Below are positions 3,452 through 5,043 of a DNA stretch of 5,043 bases, in pieces. Source of the stretch: Clostridia bacterium (lineage in GTDB: Bacteria; Bacillota; Clostridia; Oscillospirales; CAG-272); contig JAFTMF010000082.1 in the NCBI GenBank assembly GCA_017452565.1, positions 1-5,043 on the forward strand, in the 5' to 3' direction. The number at the start of each line of letters is the position of its first letter. Within the stretch, counting starts at the first letter, position 1. The translations under genes and the position numbers were made by a program. The notes below the pieces were generated by a model. The model made no database searches. It saw nothing but the letters and a program-made list of their open reading frames with translations, and was not told the DNA's origin.

Positions 3452-4900
3452 TTACTGATCGTCACCAAAATCTGCAATATATGCTTCTACCAGCTTTTCG
3501 GGCCAGTCGGAGACGGCCTCCAAGCGGCCGGTGAAGAAGCGGAGAGACTTGGGCTCGTGGACGAAGCGCAGACCGCCGATCATATGACGGTGATCGTAGA
3601 GCCACTTCACACGGTCGATGACGTACTCGGTCTGAGAGAGGGTGAAGACACGGCGGGGGAAGGCAAGGCGCACCATTTCCACCGATGCGATGCGCTCGGA
3701 GCCGTCGGGATTGCGCTCCTCGGACAGAGTGCCGCGCTCCATACCCCGGATGCCGCCGCAAAGATAGAGGGCTGCTACCAGCGATCCGGCAGGGTACTCC
3801 TCGGAAGGGATATGATCCACAAACTCACGGGCGTTGATGTGAGCGCCCAGACCGCCGCCGGGGGTGACCATCGGCACGCCGCAGGAGTCCAGTGCACGCA
3901 CGCAGTAATCGATGAACTGAGGTGCCTGAGAGATGACGTCGAAATCCATCGTCTCTTCGAAGCCTACGGTGAGGGCTTCCATTTCCTTCACCGACATACC
4001 GCCGTAGGTGAGGAAGCCTTCGAACATCGTGATGTAATCCTCCAGCTCGTGGAACATCTCCTCGTCCCGAACTAAGATTCCGCCGCCGCGGCCGAAGCCG
4101 AACTTGCGGGCAGAGAAATAGATGATATCGAAGAGATCGGCGATCATACGGATGATCTCACGGATAGACTTGTCCTTCAGCGACTTTTCCCGGATCTTGT
4201 TGAAGTAGAGGTTGTCCTGGAGAAGGGAAGCGTCCAGCACGGTGAGGATGCCTTTGGATTTGGCATACTCGGTGGCTTCCTTCATATTGGCATAGGAGAT
4301 GGGCTGACCGCCGATGAGGTTGGTGCCTGCCTCCAGACGCATATAAGCGATGTTGTCCGCGCCCTCTTTTTCCACGCAGGCGCGCACCTTGTTCATATCG
4401 ATATCGCCTTTGAAGGGAAGGGTGGACTTGGTAATCAGACCTTCATCCTTCACCAGCTCCTCCACGTGGCCGCCCAGACGGGTCACGTGGGCCTTGGAGG
4501 TGGTAAAGTGGTAGTTCATAATCACGCAGTTGCCGGGTTTTACGAAATGCTGGGCGATGATGTGCTCGCAAGCACGTCCCTGATGGGTGGGGAGCAGGTG
4601 AGGAATGCCGAAGATTTCCTCCAGCTTCTGCTGCATCCGATAGAAGGTCTCACTGCCTGCGTAAGCATCGTCGGCGTGGAGCATTGCCGCCTGCATATTG
4701 TCGCTCATGGCGTTGACACCCGAGTCGGTGAGCATATCCATAAAGATGTCGCCGTTATGGAGACGGAAGGTGTTAAATCCTGCCTCCTGCATCTTGGTCA
4801 GACGCTCACGGGCGGGGAGCAGGGTGAGCTTTTGAACGATTTTGACCTTGTGCATTTCCATCGGCACTTCGTCACGATGGTAAAATTTGATTTTGGGCAT
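3452..4900 (-). CDS. PLP-dependent beta-eliminating lyase, tryptophanase / tyrosine phenol-lyase family
   Basis: A 482-aa protein, near the usual 456-471 aa. Start ATG 4900-4898 has GGAGG (4915-4911) ahead; the longer frame to 5017 crosses the promoter. The family cleaves Trp or Tyr to indole or phenol, pyruvate and ammonia in the cytosol. By memory alignment to C. freundii TPL the following are kept: LTDSGVNAMSD (57-67), Tyr80, phosphate-binding QGR (107-109), Phe132-Thr133 around PLP, Asn194 (TNLIGGQP), Asp223, the Schiff-base lysine as Lys266 in SARK, TYGG (298-301), Arg389 in MERG (phenol-site Arg381 in TPL, not in tryptophanase), carboxylate Arg411 and FF (455-456). Odd: the PLP-contact Arg (217 TPL, 226 TnaA) is Leu226, GGHA is GGGLG, and KK is RK. 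It looks closer to TPL, but substrate is uncertain. No amino-acid transporter is adjacent. Confidence 0.92.
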   Translation of the reverse strand: MPKIKFYHRDEVPMEMHKVKIVQKLTLLPARERLTKMQEAGFNTFRLHNGDIFMDMLTDSGVNAMSDNMQAAMLHADDAYAGSETFYRMQQKLEEIFGIPHLLPTHQGRACEHIIAQHFVKPGNCVIMNYHFTTSKAHVTRLGGHVEELVKDEGLITKSTLPFKGDIDMNKVRACVEKEGADNIAYMRLEAGTNLIGGQPISYANMKEATEYAKSKGILTVLDASLLQDNLYFNKIREKSLKDKSIREIIRMIADLFDIIYFSARKFGFGRGGGILVRDEEMFHELEDYITMFEGFLTYGGMSVKEMEALTVGFEETMDFDVISQAPQFIDYCVRALDSCGVPMVTPGGGLGAHINAREFVDHIPSEEYPAGSLVAALYLCGGIRGMERGTLSEERNPDGSERIASVEMVRLAFPRRVFTLSQTEYVIDRVKWLYDHRHMIGGLRFVHEPKSLRFFTGRLEAVSDWPEKLVEAYIADFGDDQ

Positions 4901-4940
4901 ATATATTATTCCTCCGAATACTTGAAAAATTGATAGATAT

Positions 4941-4969
4941 AGTATATAATAGAAATCAAGATTAGTCAA
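4941..4969 (-). promoter_or_regulatory. Sigma-A promoter of the lyase gene
   Basis: On the minus strand TTGACT (4969-4964), a 17-bp spacer and TATACT (4946-4941), one mismatch in each hexamer. The start point would be near 4934, giving a leader of about 34 nt, too short for a TnaC-like leader peptide. It fixes the translation start at 4900. Confidence 0.88.
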
Positions 4970-4976
4970 GTAGATG

Positions 4977-5007
4977 TTTTCGATGTTTGCAATCGAAATT
5001 TTCGATG
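4977..5007. promoter_or_regulatory. Direct repeats upstream of the lyase promoter, possible activator site
   Basis: TTTTCGATG occurs at 4977-4985 and 4999-5007, spaced 22 bp start to start, about two helical turns. The second copy is part of a perfect palindrome, ATCGAAA-T-TTTCGAT (4992-5006). The nearest copy is 7 bp upstream of the -35 box, the usual place for an activator that contacts RNA polymerase. Confidence 0.45.
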
Positions 5008-5027
5008 GAATAGACATCGCAAGGAGA

Positions 5028-5040
5028 GGCGGATTCCGCC
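5028..5040. repeat. GC-rich palindrome at the right edge
   Basis: GGCGGA-T-TCCGCC is a perfect 6-bp-arm palindrome, preceded by AAGGAGA. It may be the edge of another hairpin repeat or an unrelated hairpin cut by the window end. There is no T-tract in view. Confidence 0.35.
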
Positions 5041-5043
5041 GCA

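Noticed and set aside
2933..3534. Open frames across the second repeat region on both strands
   Set aside because: Composition and position follow the repeat modules; no start signals and no recognisable protein.
4466..4933. 155-residue plus-strand frame opposite the lyase
   Set aside because: Antisense shadow of a strongly conserved gene, with no promoter or ribosome binding site.
4901..4934. TnaC-like regulatory leader peptide
   Set aside because: The predicted leader is only about 34 nt and contains no ATG-started Trp-containing peptide.
4901..5017. 39-residue N-terminal extension of the lyase
   Set aside because: It spans the promoter and leader; ATG 4900 has GGAGG at suitable spacing and matches family length.

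Overview
The window looks like chromosomal DNA from an uncultured or gut-type Clostridia (Oscillospiraceae-like Firmicute). The grounds are strong AGGAGG-type ribosome binding sites, near-consensus sigma-A promoters (TTGACA, 17 bp, TATAAT-like), a Spo0A-box-like site, a TM2-like small membrane protein typical of gut Clostridia, and GC-rich interspersed hairpin repeats of the kind seen in Faecalibacterium-like genomes. This assignment is inference; there is no rRNA or other phylogenetic marker.

Layout. Bases 1-30 hold the first ten codons of a leftward gene (TTG start, strong promoter at 69-97), possibly a response regulator. Diverging from it is a 239-aa phage-type replication-organizer-like protein (233-952) with an expanded Lys/Asn/Thr repeat linker. 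It ends at a bidirectional terminator (977-1004) shared with the convergent 75-aa TM2-like membrane protein (1255-1028). That gene has a consensus promoter carrying a 0A-box-like motif in its spacer. A 65-bp inverted repeat (1332-1396) separates it from a divergent gene for a membrane-anchored protein of unknown function (1509-1961). A lipoprotein of unknown function follows (2410-2919, with its own promoter at 2346-2374). The right third is a leftward PLP-dependent beta-eliminating lyase of the tryptophanase / tyrosine phenol-lyase family (4900-3452), with its own promoter (4941-4969) and upstream direct repeats.

The two long non-coding stretches (1962-2345 and 2920-3451) are not empty. They are built from a small set of recurring hairpin modules arranged in different orders and orientations: a 29-bp module, an AGCC-TCCCC/GGGGA-GGTGG...GACGG-AGAGGT module whose middle hairpin changes sequence but stays a hairpin, and a 34-bp CAGACGCCGC module. 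The right stretch ends in a ~286-bp inverted-repeat element (3160-3445) resembling a MITE. This modular repeat mosaic is the most interesting part of the window.

The genes do not form an evident pathway. Each has its own promoter, and no multi-gene operon is visible.
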